Positions 21,398-33,727 of a stretch of DNA of 64,000 bases are shown in pieces. The translations under genes were made by a program, and so were the position numbers. Source of the stretch: Porodaedalea pini (Eukaryota; Basidiomycota; Agaricomycetes; Hymenochaetales; Hymenochaetaceae); contig NBAY01000035.1 in NCBI GenBank assembly GCA_002794775.1, positions 248,001-312,000 on the forward strand, in the 5' to 3' direction. The notes under the pieces are model-generated. The model had not been told where the DNA came from. It saw nothing but the letters and a program-made list of their open reading frames with translations, and did not search any database. Position 1 is the stretch's first letter, and every line of letters starts with the position of its first letter.

Positions 21398-24300
21398 CTT
21401 GCCAACAAATTAGGCGCAATGAAGGAGTCAGCCTTTGAGGAAGTCGTTGACACTTGGAGGTCGACAGTGGAGGACTATGTGGAGGAGGAAGGTGATGACA
21501 AAGAGGTCATCAACTCACAGGATTTTGCAAGTGGTCAGGTGTAGCCATCGGGGCGACTGACCACAAAGTTCAAGGGGTTTTGAGTTCAGACTTGTTGATA
21601 TATAACCAACCACCTGTACAATACATAGATGCAAATGGCGTCAATGGTTTTCCTGACTATGAGACCCCCACCAGTGGGAGTGAGAATGATGAGTATGAGC
21701 AGCTGTTCATGAGGGGAACTGGTGGATGCCAGCTGGACCTCCTCCTGAACGTTGGACACAGTGTGGTGGGTGAAATGAGAGAGGTGGATGCACATGCCCT
21801 CATGGATTCAGGATGTATGGGATCATGCATCAACATGAGGTTTGTGGAATGATATGGGTTGGAGACCAAGCAATACATCAGACCCCTTGCGGTGCTCAAT
21901 GCAGATGGCATGCACAATGAGGCCAGATTGATTGAGAACTACGTCGACGTCGAACTAATGATTGGACACTACAAGGAAAGGATCATCCTTGCAATGACAT
22001 CCCTGGCATCGTCAAACATCTTCCTTGGTTATGACTGGCTTCAATGCCACAACCCAGAAGTTGACTGGAAGACGGGTTCGATTGAATTCACCTGCTGTCC
22101 AGAGGAATGTGCGATCAAGAAGGAGGCTGTGGAAGAGATGAGGAGGGTGCAAGAGGTGTGAATGGACAAGGCATCCTGGCCTGCATATCTCAATGACTAC
22201 ACCGACATCTTCTCGGAGAAGGGATTCAAGAAACTACCAGAACACCACCTCTGGGACCACATTATCGACCTGAAACCTGACTTCAAACCCAGCAACTGTA
22301 GGATCTACCCACTGACACCAACAGAACAGGAGTCACTGAAGGATTTCCTCAAGGAGAACCTGAAGTCGGGCTGCATACGAAAGTCAATCTCACCAATGGC
22401 ATCACCCTTCTTCTTCATCAAGAAGGCTGACAAGTCCCTACGCCCAATTCAGGATTATAGGAAACTCAATGAGGGCACGATAAAGAACAAGTACCCTCTT
22501 CCCCTCATCGACGAACTAGTCAACAAGGTCAAAAAAGTGAAGTTCATCATGAAGCTTGACTTATGATGGGGATACTACAACATCCAGATCCATGAAGGTG
22601 ACAAATGGAAGGCAGCTTTCCACACCAACATGGGTCTTTTTGAACCAACAGTGATGTTCTTTGGTCTTTGCAATGCACTGGCAACGTTCCAAGCATTTGT
22701 CAACCACATCTTCAAGGACTTGATCTATGCAAACCTGATCATTGTCTACCTCAATGACATCCTGATCCTCTCAGAAACCATAGAGGAACACATTGAGACG
22801 TCGAGACGCATACTTCAGATCCTTTGAGAAAATGGCCTGTACCTGAAACTGGAGAAATGCAAGTTCGACGTCAAGGTCGTTAAGTATCTCGGTCATATCA
22901 TTGGCAATGGTGAACTGAAGGCTGACCCGGCAAAGATGGAAGCGATCACTAGCTGGCCCACCCCTCGCAACCTCAAGGAACTCCAAAAGTTCCTTGGAAT
23001 GGGGAACTGGCTAAGGCATTTCATCAAGGACTACAGCAAGGTAGTCCAACCGCTAACGTTGCTGATGGGAAAGAAGGGCTGGGTATGGGAGACCAAACAG
23101 CAGGAGGCATTCGAGGAGCTGAAACGTCATCTCAGCTCACCTCCAGTCCTGGCAATTGCCAACAATGAGGGCCCTTTCCACGTAGAAGTGGACTCGTCAA
23201 ACTTCGCGCTTGAAGGTGTGTTGTTGCAGAAGCAGGAAGGCAAGTGGAGGGTGATCACCTACAGATCAGAGGCACTCCTACTGGTGGAATGAAACTACGA
23301 GATCTATGACATGGAGATGATCGTGATTGTTTCAGCACTCAAAGAGTGGAGGCAATACCTTCTTGGTGCCCGTCATAAGATTGAAATCTGGTCCGACCAC
23401 ACCAACCTCACGTATTTCAGGTTGGTGCAGAAGCTGAGCTACCGTCAAGCTCGCTGGCGAACAGAGCTTGAAGAATTTGACTTCCACCTCGAACACAAGT
23501 TGGGAAAGATGATGGGCAAGGCGGACCTGCTATTGCACAAGGTGGGCTACAACAAGGGCAAGGACGACAATGATGGGGTTGTGTTCATCAAGGAGAAGTG
23601 GTTGAACCATGGGGTGGTGAGGATGTCGTGTGATGAGGTGTTGAAAAGAGTGAGTGAAGCGCAGAGAGTGCAGAACGAGTTGGAGAGGCCAATGGGTATG
23701 ACAGAGGTCGACAGGCTGTGGCAGATGAAGGGCAAGGTGTATGTACTGTCAACAGTGGAGGAGGCCATATTGCGGGAATGTCATGACTTGGTCCTGGCTA
23801 GACATCCAGGAGCATCAAGAACGGTGGAACTTGTGCGTCGTGACTTCTGGTGGACCTCAATGTTCTCAGATGTGAGGACATACGTCCAAGGATGTGATTG
23901 ATGCCAACAAATGAAGGCTTTGAGAACGTCAAGGTCAAGACCACTTCATCTGAATACAATACCGGAAGGCCCTTGAGAAATCATCACGGTTGATCTCATT
24001 GGAGAACTCCCAGACTCGAAGGGACACAATGCCATCTGCATCTTCATGGACAGATTCTTGAAACAGATGCACGCGATCCCTATGATGACAAAACTGTCGG
24101 CAGAAGGCATGGCACAGCTGTATCAGGATCATATCTTTCACCTCCATGGCCTACCAAAGAAGATCATCCATGACAAAGGCATGCAGTTCAACGCATCAAT
24201 GATGAAGGAGCTGTACAAACTCCTGCACATCGAAGGCAACCTGTCAATGGTGTACCACCCACAGATGGATGGTCAGATGGAACGCGTTAACCAAGAGCTT

Positions 24301-25120
24301 GAACAGTACCTTCAGCTCTTCATTAACCATTGGCAAGCAGACTGGAAGGACTGGCTCCCCCTTGCAGAGTTCGCATATAACAACTGTGAACACTTGGCGA
24401 CAAAGATGTCCCCCTTCTACACAAATACAGGATGTCACCCCCTGAGCTTTGACACAACACAAACCTCCTCTGCCAACATGTTGGCAGAAGAATTCATGAA
24501 GCACATTAAGGAAACGCATCACATCGTGAAGGACAATCTGATCAAGGCAGTGGAGGACATGAAACACTACTATGATCGAATGGCAGGAACTTCAGTGGAG
24601 TACAAGATGGGAGACAAGGTCTTCCTTGACGGGTGAAACATCAGCACAGACTCACCAATGAAGAAGCTTGCTGACAAGTGGTACGGCCCCTTTGATGTCA
24701 TTGACAAGGTAGGAGTGAGTACATACAAGCTCAAGCTCCCAAAGCAATGGAAGAAAGTCCACCTGGTCTTCAACAAAGCCCTGTTGAAACCTGCTGTCGA
24801 ACCATCCTTCGAAAGCCAGAAACAGCCGCCACCGCCGCCACCAGACATTGTTGATAATGAGGAAGAATATGAGGTCAAGGAGGTCATTGACTCACGTCTA
24901 CACTGAGGGAAACTACAGTACCTTGTCAAGTGGGTTGGGTACAATGAACCGACTTGGCAGCCTGAGACAGACTTTGGCAAGAACACAAAGGAGGTGATCA
25001 CTGAATTCTATCAAAAACATCCTGGCACTCCTCGAAAACTCGACATTCCTTGCCAATGACTCCATCCGCTCTTTGTCAACACCGAGCCAGACGACCACAA
25101 TCTTGGTTGGTCGGGATGCC
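21398..25120 (+). pseudogene. Gag tail and pol of element 1, 3' part (heavily decayed)
   Basis: The Gag tail resumes at 21398 and ends at 21544. Pol then follows in the -1 frame, but the slippery site has decayed to GGATTTT (21520-21526). Protease (HALMDSGCMG), RT (YLNDILIL in place of YLDD at about 22747), RNase H, integrase and the start of the chromodomain can all be followed across at least nine stops, mostly TGA (for example 21850, 22159, 22564, 22825, 23290, 23899, 24634, 24904). The YLDD to YLND change removes a catalytic Asp of RT. Confidence 0.88.
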
Positions 25121-25140
25121 CAACCTTGAGGAGGGGGTAA

Positions 25141-25571
25141 TGTTAGGACTCGAACTCTTTTATTTCCTCTTTTATCATTTCTTTTCTTTTAATCAATCCT
25201 TTTCATTATAATTAATCATCTTTTCAATCATTTCCCACACTCCTTTCACATGACCTTCATTTGTTCCATTCCACTCCCTTTATGTAATCCTAGACAATGG
25301 GGCAACCAATTCTCACGAGGTGATCACTGTATATAAGGAAGAGGAATTGCATCTGAACACCTGTTCTGCTTTTCCTCTTACCTCCATGACAACCTAGGTG
25401 AGACCGCATCCCCCTCCTGTAGTAGAGTACATTGTATTAATCCTCTTACCTTCGTGATGACCTAGTCTGAGTATAGCGTGTCCCGAGTCCTCGCTTGAGT
25501 ACAGCATGTCCAAGACGACAGTTAGCCGAGGCCTGCCCAGTCTGAGTCGTCTCCTGGACTCCTGCCTAACA
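25141..25571 (+). repeat. 3' LTR of element 1 (431 bp)
   Basis: Follows GAGGAGGGGGTAA. Pairs with 13025-13473 and is followed by the target duplication GCTCA. Confidence 0.92.
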
Positions 25572-25610
25572 GCTCAGTCAGATGAACGGTTGCACAAGAG
25601 TACTAAATCA

Positions 25611-25718
25611 ATGGTATCGTGATGCAGACTCTTTTGTAGACCGAATGGTCGACTTGAGGGCGAATCTATATTCTTCCCAAGGGAGACTGCGGTGGCTCAA
25701 TAGTTGAGGAGGGTCAAC
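25611..25718 (+). repeat. Repeat X copy 1, left fragment
   Basis: This stretch matches, in reverse orientation, the end of the X copy at 57932-59389 (shared GCAGACTCTTTT..., GGGAGACTGC, TTGAGGAGGG words). It is cut by element E and continues at 49642. ATGGT at 25611-25615 equals ATGGT at 50996-51000 and may be the target duplication of X. Confidence 0.75.
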
Positions 25719-26158
25719 TGTTAGGACTCGAACTTTTCCCTTTCTTTTATTTTCCTTTTATCATTTATTTTCCTTCTAATCACTCCTTTTCATTATATTT
25801 AATCATCTTTCCAATCATTTCCCATGCTCCCTTGCGCATGACCTTCATTTGTTCCATTCCACTCCCTTTATGTAATCTTAGACAATGGGGCAACCAGTTC
25901 TCACGAGGTGATCACTGTATATAAGGAAGAGGAATTGCATCTGAACACCTGTTCTACTTTTCCTCTTACCTCCATGACGACCTAGGTGAGACTGTGTCCC
26001 CCTCCTGTAGTAGAGTATATTGTATTAATCCTCTTACCTCTGTGACGACCTAGCCTGAGTACAGCGCATCCCAAGTCCCACTTGAGTATAGCACGTCCCA
26101 GATGACAGTCAGCCGAGGCCTGCCCAGTCTGAGTTGTCTCCTGGACTCCCACCTAACA
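25719..26158 (+). repeat. 5' LTR of element E (440 bp)
   Basis: TGTTAG...CTAACA; TATATAAGG then the GTTCTACTTTT start word (one change from GTTCTGCTTTT), with PBS AAAAGCAGAAC at 26160-26170. Confidence 0.9.
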
Positions 26159-26553
26159 TAAAAGCAGAACCCCACCCAGGCTCATCCCCAGCATACATTG
26201 TTACTGTCGACTCACCTTCACTCAGTCTAGAGGAGCACTCCCCTCAATGGACTTGATGTGTAAACCCCCTAAACGACAACCCTCAACCCTGCCCGGACGT
26301 TTTCAGATGTTCATGTATTACTTGCTATCTCAATTAGGAAACTCTTTCCCACCCTGGCACTCCGCATTAGCCTTTGGTGGAGCATGCACCTGATGTGGAC
26401 ATGGGCAACCAGATGAGTACAGGCTTCAACAGCAATATCATTTGTAATCTCACTCAGTTCCTACTGCCTCGTCATCAACTTCACCAACAAACCCATTCAA
26501 CATTGGTGTAATCCCGGATTGAACACACAACCGATCCCTGTTCCCCCACCATC

Positions 26554-26631
26554 ATCAAGATAGATCTCACTGATGAACAACAAAGGGCCCTCCCGACATC
26601 AGCACATTGGAATCCAGACTGATCAGGCTAC
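26554..26631 (+). pseudogene. Gag of element E, first 26 codons
   Basis: Conserved Gag N-terminal stretch KIDLTDEQQRALP, cut after 26631 by element G and resumed at 44307. It already carries a TGA (CCAGACTGATCA). Confidence 0.75.
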
Positions 26632-27056
26632 TGTCAGGATTCGAACTTTTTCCTTCTTTTATTTTCCTTTTTATCATTTCTTTTCTTTTAATTGCTCCTT
26701 TTCATTATAATTAATCATCTTTTTCAATCATTTCCCACACTCTTTTCACATGACCTTCATTCATTCCATTCTGTTTGTTTAGGTAACATTAGGTAATATA
26801 GTCTCACAGTCATCGTTATATAAGGTCTCAGGAATTGCATGAACTCCTTGTTCTGCTTTTCCTCTTACCTCCGTGACGACCTAGGTGAGACTCATCCCCC
26901 TTGTATTAGTTTAGTCTTGTATTAATCCTCTTACCTCTGCAACGACCTAGCCTGAGTATAGCGTGCCCTGAGTCCCCGCTCGAGTACAGCACGTCCCAGA
27001 TGACAGTCAGCTGAGGCCTGCCCAGTCCGAGTCGTCTCCTGGACTCCCGCCTAACA
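26632..27056 (+). repeat. 5' LTR of element G (425 bp)
   Basis: TGTCAG...CTAACA termini, TATATAAGG promoter word, then GTTCTGCTTTT; PBS at 27058-27068. Confidence 0.92.
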
Positions 27057-27448
27057 TAAAAGCAGAACCCCACCCAGGCTCATCCCCAGTGTACGTCGTC
27101 ACTGTCAACTCACCTTCACTCAGTCTAGAGGAGCACTCTCCTCAACAGACTTGAAGTGTAAACCCCCTAAACAACAACCCTCAACCCTGCCCAGACGTTT
27201 TCAGACGTTCATGTATTACATAAACTTCACAACTGACTTTTCCCGACCCTGGCTCTTCGCATTTCCCTTTGGTGGAGGAGCCACTTAACCTGGACGTGGG
27301 TGACATTACGTGTTCAGTCATCAATGTCATTGTCGATTGTTATCTCTGCCGCGTCTTTCTGCCTCATCATCAACCTCGCCGACGAACCCATTCAACATTG
27401 GCATAACCCCAGATTGAACGCACAACCGATCCCTGTTTCTCCGCTGTC

Positions 27449-28849
27449 GTCAAGATAGATCTCACTGATGAACAGCAACAGGCCCTCCCTGCATCAGCCC
27501 ATTGGGATCCAGACCGACCAAGCTACGTTGCGACCAACAATAGTGGCGTTACATACGACATCTGGTGGAGTGAGGTCTGGCATAGCTGGTATTCGACGAA
27601 CAAAGAAGGAAGGAGAGCTAGGTGGCCCCCAGCCGTCCTGTCATCACCTGCACCGTCAACGTCTACCGTCAACCTACCACCGACTCCAGGACCCTACCGT
27701 GAGACCAATAGGGACCTGTTGCCCCCAACTCCCCCTGAACCCTCAATGCTGACGCCCGAACCAAAAATGTTTACAGGAGGGTTCAGTCAGCAGCAGATGG
27801 AGCAAATTGCAGCAATCATCACGGGCACCTTCGCCCATCAGGCGAACAACGCCCCAGCACCGGTTGCTGCAGCCAATCCCCCGACCCCCAGTATTGATGT
27901 TGCCCGGCCACGTGAATTCACTGGTGGCAACGACTATCTAGACTTCAAACGCGAGGTCCTCCTTTTCGTCTCTGCAAACCTGAGCTGATACCCCACATCA
28001 GAGAGTAAGATATACGTTGCTCTCTCCTACTTAAAGGGAGGCAATGTGGCAATGTGGGCACAGAACTACGTGGAGGAGTCAACAACAGCTGGCATCATAA
28101 CTTTCACCAACAGTTGGACGAGATTCCAGGAATGCCTGGATGCCTCATTCGATGACCCGAACTGAAAGGAGAAGGCGCTAGCGAAGTTCTGAACCAAGGT
28201 CCAGAAGGACCTCACCGCTGACAAGTTCTTCCAGGATCTTGATGTCATCATCATGAGGGCGGGTCTAATGGACAACAGCATCATCTGTGACTGCCTGAAA
28301 TGAGCAATGAACATCAAGGTGGTATGAGGGGTGCTGAGGTCGACACCGGTCCCGACAACATACAATGCCTGGAAGAAGAAGGCCATCGAGATCAACTGAG
28401 GTGAACAGCAGATCTGGGCCATCCAACAAGGCCACGCATTCCCGACTCCGCCACACCCACAACAACAACAGATGCCCCCGGCTTGCCATTTGGTCGCAGC
28501 CCCGCACATCAATAAACGTGACACAACCGGCATTACTTTCAGAGGTGCTGGCCAACTGATGGATGTCTCGATGAATGAGGCGCAATGCCGATGCTTGTGC
28601 TGGATCTGCAGCCAACTGGGTCACTTCAAGGACAAGTGCCCACAAGGACAGGGAATCGTGCAGCATATGCTGCAGATGATGGCGCCCGGCAAACGTCGCC
28701 TCCTTGCCGACGAGCTAGGCGCAATGAAGGAATCAGCATTTGAGGAAGTCGTAGACACTCGAAGGTCGACAGTGGAGGACTACGTGGAAGAGGAGGGAGA
28801 TGATGAAAAGGTTGTTGACTCGCAGGGTTTTGCGAGTGGTCAGGCATAG
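27449..28849 (+). pseudogene. Gag of element G (several stops)
   Basis: Full-length Gag frame of 467 codons: KIDLTDEQQQALPASAHWD, DIWWSEVWHSWYST, a Pro-rich linker, capsid core RPREFTGGNDYLDFKREV, zinc knuckle CWICSQLGHFKDKC (near 28601) and acidic tail. Stops lie at about 27986, 28163, 28190, 28301, 28325 and 28397, all TGA. The GGGTTTT frameshift site is intact at 28825-28831. Confidence 0.85.
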
Positions 28850-29125
28850 CCATCAGGGCAACTGACCGAGAAGAACAAGGAACTTTGAATCGAGATCCAC
28901 TAAAATATAACCAACCATCTGTACAATATGTAGATGCAAATGACATCGATGGTTTTCCCAATTACAAAGTCCCCACTGGTGTGAACGAGAATAGCGAGTA
29001 CAAGCAACTGTTCATGAGGGGAACTGGTGGATGCCAGCTGGACCTCCTCCTGAACGTCAGATGTAACATGGAGGGTGAGACAAGGGAGGTAGATGCACAT
29101 ACACTCGTGGATTCGGGGTGTACGG
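28828..29125 (+). pseudogene. Pol of element G, first part (to protease)
   Basis: The -1 frame after the slippery site runs to the protease motif VDSGCT, where element H has inserted; the next residues (GLCIDMRF) are at 34305 onward. Confidence 0.8.
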
Positions 29126-30043
29126 TGTAGAGTTCCGACGAGCGGCCAACCACTGCAGATCCCTCTAGAGGCCATCGGTTGCACATTCCGACAGGTATTG
29201 ATGTGTACCAGACTCAGAAGGATTGGCGCGACGTGTACCAGACCCAGAAGGATTTGCCCGACGCGTACCGGACACAGGATGATTCACCCGACATCACATC
29301 AGCGGATCGCTAGGAAGATCCCCCTGGCAATTTGGGACGTACCGGAAAGCTTATGTCATCAGAGTCAGTTGGGATGCGTACCGGAGATCTGCCCGATGAT
29401 GGATGACGACTCACCGATTGGAGGATCTCAGTTCCGGTGGAGCTGCGATATGACCGGATGATGGACTGAAGCAAATGGGGAAGTTGTTGCATGGACAGGT
29501 TTTCTTTTGATTTTCTATGTTTCTCTTACATTCTGAATGTTTTCTCTCCGATGCTCTATGTTTCACCCGGTATGCACATTATACTCACTTTGGAATAATT
29601 TTCCTGTAGATAGATCTCTTGCACCTTGTATTTAGGGACTTCCCTGTTGTAGGTAGCAAGGGAGGAAAAATACTACTGCAGAGTTCCCCTCAGATAGGGC
29701 AGCTTCCGTGCATGCAGTCAGTCTCCGCAACAGTTAGTTTCGTGGCAACCTCATCTTCAGTCTCATCTCTTGTCTCGTTCTCATTCTCGTCTCTGCTATT
29801 GCTATTGTCTCGTACCGGAGTTGATATCCCGCTTGTTCTGGCTCTGCACTGACACTCACATTGGGTCCAGAGCACCTTACAGTATTGACACGTACCGACA
29901 CATACCAACGCGTACCGACGTGTACCGACATGTACCGAGATTTTTCCCGCACTCATACCGAGGCTTTAATTACTTCAAAACTCAACAGAAACACGTCCCC
30001 AAACGAACTACCGATCCTAAACAACCCATACACAGGATCTACA
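29126..30043 (+). repeat. 5' LTR of element H (918 bp)
   Basis: Starts TGTAGAGTTCCGA and ends GGATCTACA. Near 29889-29940 it has a 10-bp tandem repeat of the type CGTACCGACA, about five units against four in the partner, which accounts for the 10-bp length difference. Confidence 0.9.
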
Positions 30044-30045
30044 AG

Positions 30046-30061
30046 TGGAGCCCACCGCGAG
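30046..30061 (+). promoter_or_regulatory. Candidate tRNA-type primer-binding site of element H
   Basis: TGGAGCCCACCGCGAG begins two bases after the LTR end. TGG pairs with the CCA tail of a tRNA; the cognate tRNA was not identified. This differs from the self-primed chromoviruses around it. Confidence 0.5.
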
Positions 30062-30073
30062 GGGGGGTCAACC

Positions 30074-33000
30074 ATGTTGTATTCATTTGATTACCAACAG
30101 GACTCACCTCGCTATCAATTTTGTCAAGGAGCATAGTCTCCAATTTTAGAAACCGACTCTTCTGCGTACCGGAATAGTGGTGGTCAAAGGCCCGGTACGC
30201 CTAGCACAACCATGACAAGTCGTCCTCCACACTGAGGAGCAGAGGATGCTCCCTTATTTGATGGTCGTAACCCGCTGGATCTCCCTCGGTACTTCGAGGA
30301 CATTGAGTATATCGCTATGGAGTGCAACTTAGACGACGCAGCGAAGATCCGGTACATGAAGTATTATGCTTCGAGTTCGGTAGCTGAGCTGTGGGATACT
30401 GCCGATGATGTCAGTATGGGAGCGAGTGATTGGAATAAAGCGAAGGAAGCAATCATATCATTTTACCCGGTGTTGGCGCCCGGTGTGCGCTTCTCTCAGG
30501 ATGACCTTGAGAGGCTGGTCGAAGGATGGAGAAGCTGAGGAATTCAGTCGAGGGAGGATTTTGGAGAGTACCGGAGAGAGTTTATGGTGAGGTCGAGGTA
30601 TTTGGAGCGAAACTCAATGGTTTCAGTGGAGGAAACGGCATGCATGTTCATTCGGGCTTTTACCAGCAAGCTGAAGGATAGGTTGCAGCAGCGTCTAGAA
30701 AGCAAGGAAACCGATCTGGCCCTGGGCAAACCATATTTGATCGAGTTGGTGGTGAAGCATGCCGATTACATTCTCGCCGGTACAGTTTTCGACGACGTAC
30801 CGACAGCTAAAACACCCGTACCAATGGGTCAGTCAAAGGCGAAATCGGAAGAGGTGGATATCGGTATGGTGTGGGAAGCGGTCAAGAACATTCAGGTCCA
30901 GGTGCAGTCCCTTGGGCGAAGACCGCCACCAGCGACGACATCCCAGAGGAGTCCCGGGTGTGCGTTCTGTGGCAACACGAGCCACTACATTAGGTTGTGC
31001 CCGAAGGTGCTAGAGTATATCCAGGCAGGAAAGTGTGTGAGGGATGTGAATGGGAAGGTGATGCTACTGAACGGAGGGTTTGTACCGAGCATGGCGTTGG
31101 GGGATAACTTGATGGAGAAGATAGATTCGTTGCATCAGGAGACCGGTACGGCATCGGTAAACCTCATAGAGGTAGCGACAATGTCAACAGCACGTACCGA
31201 TGGGTCGGAAGGCTCGGTAACGATGGCAGAGATTTTGGAGGAAGTGTCGGAAGAGGAATTGGAGGTGGCGAAGTATGAGATACTGCTTAACAAAGCAAAG
31301 AAGCGAGTGTCAGCAGTGAAGAAAGCAAAGATGGGTGGTGTCGAGATACCGACGAGGCCTGAAGGGGGGCCGGTGAACGTACTGGTGAACGAGGTTGAGG
31401 CGTACCGAGTGGCACTGGGATCAAAAGATAGTGGAGAGGACGCATACCGAGCACTACCCGAACCAAGCTCTGGTGAGGAGGAGGTGTACCCAGAAGTACT
31501 GGAGGCAGATGTGTACCGAGAGGCACCGGAGTTTGACGTGCTTCGAGAGGTACCGAAGTTAGACGCGTACCGAGAGGTATCTGAGTTTGAAGTGTACCAA
31601 AATGTACCGGAGTGGAAGGACGGTGGAGTGGGTGCATGCGGAATGGTACCAGAGGTGGATATTAGTGCTGTGCAGGCGTACCGAGGAGTACCAGAGTTTG
31701 TTACGAGTTGCGAGGTATCAGGGGTTGACAAGCACCAAAGGGTACCGGAATGCAAAGACCATGCTGTGGTTGCATACCGAGCGGAGCTGGAGCCGGATAC
31801 TGGTGGTCTAGAGGTGTACCGAGGTGTACCGGAGATTGAAGCCCTTCGAGATGTACCGGAGTTTGGTACAGATCACGACGTACCAAAGCTTGACGCACTT
31901 CGAGCAGTACCAGAGATTAAGGCGTACCGAAGCATCCCAGAGTCCGAAGACCGTGGTTCTGGTGTGTACAGGATGGAGCCAGGGCAAGGCTCTAGAGGTC
32001 CAGATGCATACCAATGTGTACTGGAGTTTGGTGTGTACCGAGACGTACCGACGTTTTGCGCACTTTGGGCAGTACCGGGTCTGGACGTATATCGAGGTGT
32101 ACCAGAGTTAGAAGCGAGCCAAGTGGATCCGGAGCCGAGAATTAGTGATGAAAGTGTGTCCCTGGAGGTACCGGATGGTGGTGTGTACCGATGCGTACCG
32201 GAGGTCGAGGGAGTTCAAGATGTACCGACGTTTGACACACATCGAGTGGTAACGGGTTTCGACGCGTACCAAGATGTACCGGAGTTAGAAGTTCGCCAAG
32301 CGGGTCCGGAGCCGAGCATTAGTGAGGAAGGGGTGCTCCTGGATGCACCAGAGGTATACCGACGTGTACCGGAGGTTGTGGGGGTTCGAGACGTACCGAT
32401 GGTTGACGGATATCAAGTGGTACTGGAAATTGAGGAATGCGAACGCGTACCGGAAGTAAAGTGTGGTGGATTCAGTGCGTACTGAGCGGTGCCAGCACCC
32501 GAGGCTAGTGGACCAGAGGCATACCGATGCGTACCGGAGGTGGTGGCGGTTCAAGACGTTCCAACGTTTGAAGGATATCGAGCGGTACCGGAATTCGAGG
32601 CATATGGATGCATACCGGAAGTGAAGTGTGGTGGATTCAGTGCGTACCGAGCGATGCCAGCACCTGACACCAGTGGACTAGAGGTGTACCGAGGCGTACC
32701 GGATGAGCTGGCAGTTCAAGATGTACCGATGTTTGATGCAAATCAAGTGGTACCGGAAATTGATGCCTGCCAAAGTGTACTGGAAACGAAATGCGGTGGA
32801 GTCAATGCGAGTCAAGCGGTGCTATGGTCAGACACGAGTGTACCAGGGGCGTACCGATGTGTACCGGAGGTCGTGGCGGTTCGGGACGTACCGATGTTTG
32901 ACGCATATCGAGTGGTACCGGAGTTTGATGGGTACAGATGCATACTGGAAATGAAGTGTAGTGGAGTTAGCGAATGCCAAGCGGTGCTAGGGACAGACCG

Positions 33001-33727
33001 TGGACTAGGGGAGTATTGGGGTGTACCAAAGCGGCACCAGGAGTCACCGCCAAATGCACCGAGAATGCGTACCGAGCTGTTACCATCCGTACCGACAGAG
33101 AGGCCAACACTGGAAAGACACAGTACCTTGGACTTTGGTGCGAGCAGGCTTCAGTGGAGGGAGGAGAGGAAGCTGGACGCTACTTCAATGATGTTGCCAG
33201 AAGGAGTTTTAGCCTGGTCAGCGGTGGAGAGGGATAAATCCAACCCGTCAAGTTTCGATCCAGGAGGCGTACCGATATTGGGACTTGTGCCGAGATGTAC
33301 TGACAGACCCCGGTACTGGTCACCCCCTTTCCTGGTGTACCGAAGGGAAGGCGTGACTGGGGACAGTCATGATTTCAAATGTCCCGGGAGATGTAGAGTT
33401 CCGATGAGCGGCCAACCACTGCAGATCCCTCTAGAGGCCATCGGTTGCACATTCCGACAGGTATTGATGCGTACCGGACTCAGAAGGATTGGCGCGATGT
33501 GTACCGGACCCAGAAGGATTTGCCTGACGCGTACCGGACACAGGATGATTCGCCCGACATCACATCAGCGGATCGCTAGGAAGATCCCCCTGGCAATTTG
33601 GGATGTACCGGAAAGCTTATGTCATCGGAGTCAGTTGGGATGCGTACCGGAGATCTGCCCGATGATGGATGACGACTCACCGATTGGAGGATCTCAGTTC
33701 CGGTGGAGCTGTGATATGACCGGATGA
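30074..33727 (+). pseudogene. Gag-like protein of element H with long Tyr-Arg/Val-Pro-Glu repeat tail
   Basis: One frame of 1218 codons from ATG 30074, 31 bp after the 5' LTR, running 336 bp into the 3' LTR, interrupted by only four stops (TAG 30134, TGA 30233, 30536 and 32483). Residues about 55-230 resemble a retrotransposon Gag: PLFDGRNPLDLPRYFEDIE, KIRYMKYYASS, REDFGEYRREFMVRSRYL. A zinc knuckle CAFCGNTSHYIRLC lies at 30959-31000. From about 31390 to 33020 the protein is a degenerate tandem array of YRxVPE-type units with a higher-order period of about 55-57 residues (164-170 bp). The hexamer GTACCG encodes both Val-Pro and, in another register, Tyr-Arg. No enzyme motif was found. The array's role is unknown; it could be structural or could reflect selection on the DNA/RNA motif. 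Confidence 0.7.
31390..33020 (+). repeat. GTACCG-rich tandem repeat array inside element H
   Basis: Higher-order units of about 164-170 bp start near 32184, 32354, 32519, 32686 and 32850, each opening with TACCGATGYGTACCGGAGGT or a variant; more diverged units lie upstream. Within each unit GTACCG recurs every 20-30 bp. Confidence 0.8.

Larger units (their letters stand above)
13025..25571 (+). mobile_element. Chromovirus element 1 (Ty3/Gypsy), split by element 2
   Basis: LTRs 13025-13473 and 25141-25571 are the same family and differ mainly by an 18-bp tandem duplication in the first. The element is flanked by a perfect 5-bp target duplication GCTCA (13020-13024 and 25572-25576). The internal part runs 13474-15121 and resumes at 21398 after element 2; without it the element is about 6.27 kb. 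Both gag and pol carry many stops, mostly TGA where sister copies have CGA, so it is an old, dead copy. Confidence 0.92.

Noticed and set aside
31135..31755. Long minus-strand open frame opposite the element H repeat array
   Set aside because: It is the antisense shadow of the tandem repeat; its composition (Ser/Thr/Pro runs) follows from the repeat and there is no start context or homology.
31390..33020. Regular short repeats in H considered as a CRISPR-like array
   Set aside because: Repeats are degenerate, lie within one coding frame, have no unique spacers, and the organism is a fungus.
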